A stretch of 64,000 bases of DNA from JANNAT01 sp031384605. GTDB taxonomy: Bacteria; Pseudomonadota; Alphaproteobacteria; Rhodobacterales; Rhodobacteraceae. The first letter of the stretch is position 1. Each line of letters begins with the position of its first letter. Below, piece by piece: positions 62,013 through 64,000 of this stretch. Where the stretch lies: assembly GCA_031384605.1 (NCBI GenBank), contig JANNAT010000030.1, positions 22,680 through 86,679 of the forward strand, written 5' to 3'. Position numbers and translations under genes: made by a program. The notes below the pieces were generated by a model that saw only the letters and a list, made by a program, of their open reading frames with translations, searched no databases and was not told the DNA's origin.

Positions 62013-62375
62013 CTAATCCGCCCGAAGCGGCGCGTGCGTGGCAATCGGGACAACACAAGAAATGCTTTCGTTTGGGGCCATCACCCTAACGGGTGCAATG
62101 ATCCGTGCAAGGGGCGAAAGCAGATAGCACTCTGGCGTTGTAACCGCGGCGGTATTTTTATGCGGCACCACCGGGCGAAACCACGGGCCCCAGATCCTTT
62201 CGGCACCCATCATCGCCAGCATGACAACCGTGGCAGCACCCGCTTCGCGGTCGGCAATCAGGGCGTAAAACGGCACAGCCAACGCCAAAGCACAGGCTTC
62301 ATAGGCCAAGGTTTGGATAATCCGCTGGCGCGGTGAACGCAATGTCATGAAATATCGCCAAATTGAATTGGACAC
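62013..62375 (-). pseudogene. Remnant of a PACE-family efflux pump gene
   Basis: 120 codons. The first ~45 encode the start of a PACE/BTP membrane protein (RIIQTLAYEACALALAVPFY then ALIADREAGAATVVMLAMM), the first helix pair of a protein that normally continues to about 140 residues with a second YE-containing pair. After residue ~55 the sequence (ERIWGPWFRPVVPHKNTAAV) no longer matches and lacks the remaining helices. Likely a truncated or frameshifted remnant; the open frame to 62013 gives no second domain. Confidence 0.6.
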
Positions 62376-62500
62376 AGATAAAGCCGGTTATAAAAAGGGG
62401 TCGCAAAAAACGAACGAGAAAATCGACACATTGTCATAATAATCCAAAGATGCGGGCGCGCCTTTTGACAAGTATGGAATTCCGCAGGGGGCAGCGCGGG

Positions 62501-63124
62501 CTAACCAGCAGCCGATATCCGCGCAAACAACCGCAACGCATGTGACGCGTCTTGCGCCATTACGGGCATAACCGGCGCATAGCCTGCCCGAATCAACGCC
62601 CCGATTTCCGGCCGCAACTGCGCCCTTGCGCCGGTATCGACCAAAGGCGAAAACCCTTCAAACGCGCAGTCCGACCACAGCAGAATAACCTGCACCGCTT
62701 GTGACAGCGCCAGCAGATCGGCAGGCACGGCGGACAAATGGTCATCCATCCGCAAGAAAACAAACGCCGCCTTGATCGCCCCTGCCGGATCAAAGCGGAA
62801 AATCCGGTATTGATTGGCATCCGCCGCCGCCAACCTTTTGCACAACGGCGCCAGTTCGGGGATCAAGCGATCAAGGTTCGGCACATCGGGCAATTCCGCC
62901 CAACTGCGCACGAAAAACACCATCAGGTTTGCGCCCAGCTCCGCATCCGCCTCGGCCATCTCGTGCCCGGCCATGGCCACCACCGCCTCAATCGCCGCTT
63001 TGACCACCGGCAGGGTTTCATCCGCCACCCCAAACACCACCGGCACAATCGCACGGCCCCAACGAGCAAACAGATATCGGCCATCGCGCCGGGTGAACAG
63101 CGCCGTCACTTCGTCCACCGTCAC
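62501..63124 (-). CDS. Conserved hypothetical protein upstream of the tol region
   Basis: 207 residues from GTG 63124, with AAGGG eight bases upstream. Alpha/beta, no signal peptide or membrane segment. Conserved-looking patches are TRRDGRYLFARWGRAIVPVVFG, the AELGANLMVFFVRSW helix and YRIFRFDPAGAIKAAFVFLRMDD (partial), ending in a Ser/Ala-rich segment. I do not recognise a family. It lies between ruvB and the PACE remnant and may be cotranscribed with ruvB. Confidence 0.65.
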   Translation of the reverse strand: MTVDEVTALFTRRDGRYLFARWGRAIVPVVFGVADETLPVVKAAIEAVVAMAGHEMAEADAELGANLMVFFVRSWAELPDVPNLDRLIPELAPLCKRLAAADANQYRIFRFDPAGAIKAAFVFLRMDDHLSAVPADLLALSQAVQVILLWSDCAFEGFSPLVDTGARAQLRPEIGALIRAGYAPVMPVMAQDASHALRLFARISAAG

Positions 63125-63187
63125 GCCGCAAGCCCTTTCATTTTGGCCCAAATACTCTCGCCGAAGGCACCCGTCGCACCGCCAACC

Positions 63188-64000
63188 CTAGGGTTCAAAC
63201 AAATCCGATTGCCCGGCTGGGCGCGGGGCGTCCAGCCCCAGATGCCGCCAGGCCCGCGCGGCCAGCATCCGTCCGCGCGGGGTGCGCTGGATCAGGCCTT
63301 GTTGCAGCAAGTAGGGCTCGATCACTTCCTCAATCGCATCACGCGCTTCGGACAATGCGGCGGCGATGGTTTCCACCCCCACCGGCCCGCCGCCATAATG
63401 TTCGGCCAAAAGGCCCAGATAGCGCCGATCTGCGCTGTCCAAACCGATGTGATCCACGCCCAACCGGGTTAACGAACTGTCGGCGATGTCTTTGGTCAGC
63501 CGCCCGTCGCCTTCGACCGTCACAAAATCCACCACCCGGCGCAGCAAACGCCCGGCAATCCGCGGCGTGCCCCGTGAGCGTTTGGCAATTTCGCGCGTGC
63601 CCGCCGGATCGGCGGCAATCCCCATCAGCCGCGCGCCACGGGTAACGATCAGGTCCAGTTCATCTTCAGTATAAAACTGCAACCGCGTCGGAATGCCAAA
63701 CCGATCCCGCAACGGCGTCGTCAACAGGCCCAACCGGGTTGTGGCCCCGACCAGCGTAAAAGGCTGTAATTCAATCCGCACGGTGCGCGCGGCGGGGCCT
63801 TCGCCGATCACCAGATCAAGCGCGAAATCCTCCATCGCGGGATACAGCACTTCTTCGACAATCGGCGACAGGCGGTGAATTTCGTCAATGAACAGCACAT
63901 CGCGCGGTTCCAGATTGGTCAGGATCGCCGCCAGATCGCCGGGTTTGGCCAGAACCGGCCCCGATGTCATGCGAAACCCCACCCCCAATTCCCGCGCCAT
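63188..64000 (-). CDS. ruvB: Holliday junction branch migration helicase RuvB, C-terminal part
   Basis: 270 codons present; the gene enters from the right, so about the first 70 residues including Walker A lie outside. Visible are the Walker B DVLFIDEIHRL, the sensor RTVRIELQPFTLVGATTR and the C-terminal winged-helix domain ending QSDLFEP. It drives branch migration with RuvA. Only its 3' end is in the window. Confidence 0.96.
   Translation of the reverse strand: MARELGVGFRMTSGPVLAKPGDLAAILTNLEPRDVLFIDEIHRLSPIVEEVLYPAMEDFALDLVIGEGPAARTVRIELQPFTLVGATTRLGLLTTPLRDRFGIPTRLQFYTEDELDLIVTRGARLMGIAADPAGTREIAKRSRGTPRIAGRLLRRVVDFVTVEGDGRLTKDIADSSLTRLGVDHIGLDSADRRYLGLLAEHYGGGPVGVETIAAALSEARDAIEEVIEPYLLQQGLIQRTPRGRMLAARAWRHLGLDAPRPAGQSDLFEP

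Overview
The window looks like chromosome of a Rhodobacterales alphaproteobacterium, probably from the roseobacter side of the Rhodobacteraceae. I infer this from high GC, dense short-gap operons with ATGA/GTGA stop-start overlaps, ThyX-type thymidylate synthase, a ruvB-ybgC-tolQRAB-pal-cpoB-tilS-ftsH block, nrdR-ribD coupling and a fhs/folD C1 pair. I cannot name the genus. Most of the sequence is ordinary core genome interrupted by accessory pieces.

Region by region. 1-1619 is the 3' part of thrS. 1829-4298 is a complete four-gene bufferin operon: a small secreted four-cysteine precursor (BufA, DUF2282), its DUF692 multinuclear iron oxidase (BufB), the DUF2063 partner (BufC) and a DoxX membrane protein (BufD). 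This is a ribosomal-peptide metallophore system linked to copper stress. 4280-5811 holds a small membrane protein, a cold-shock protein, an ArsC/Spx-like protein and a DUF2177 membrane protein. 5880-6101 is a hairpin-rich repeat block, followed by an AT-rich gene of unknown function (possibly HEPN-like) placed directly after thyX. 8057-10428 is a lipoprotein plus Slam-type outer-membrane translocator pair. 10494-12476 carries gloA, ribD and nrdR, with NrdR-box-like sites upstream of nrdR.

12680-20596 carries an FAD amine oxidoreductase, a LysR regulator divergent from glutaryl-CoA dehydrogenase, and a polyamine-type ABC importer whose binding-protein gene is separated from the rest by a strong terminator. 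20830-22200 is a lipoprotein M16 peptidase homologue without the zinc motif. 22353-32919 is a cell-surface region: glycosyltransferase, galE, two divergent RTX proteins (one a NIDO protein with eight repeats of a large module), manC/algA and ugd. 33066-36276 is a three-gene phage-like cassette (DUF2793 fibre, small beta protein, glycine-rich protein) that could be a gene-transfer-agent head-spike module. 36354-43293 is mostly transporters (DMT, ArgO/LysE with its LysG-type regulator, RhtB-type, SLC13/RCK) plus a YebC-family gene. 43290-47381 has a YmdB-like phosphoesterase and two genes of the ligase-associated DNA repair set (Lhr-Core helicase and PdeM). 47379-47500 is a small MITE-like element, followed by a membrane LytTR protein.

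48337-51276 is a folate C1 and shikimate stretch (folD, chorismate mutase, fhs). 51428-63124 runs leftward with MOSC, ftsH, tilS, cpoB, pal, tolB, tolA, tolR, tolQ, ybgC, a DUF2161 nuclease-fold protein, a decayed PACE efflux gene and a conserved unknown. The window ends inside ruvB. I saw no tRNA, rRNA, CRISPR array or intact insertion sequence.
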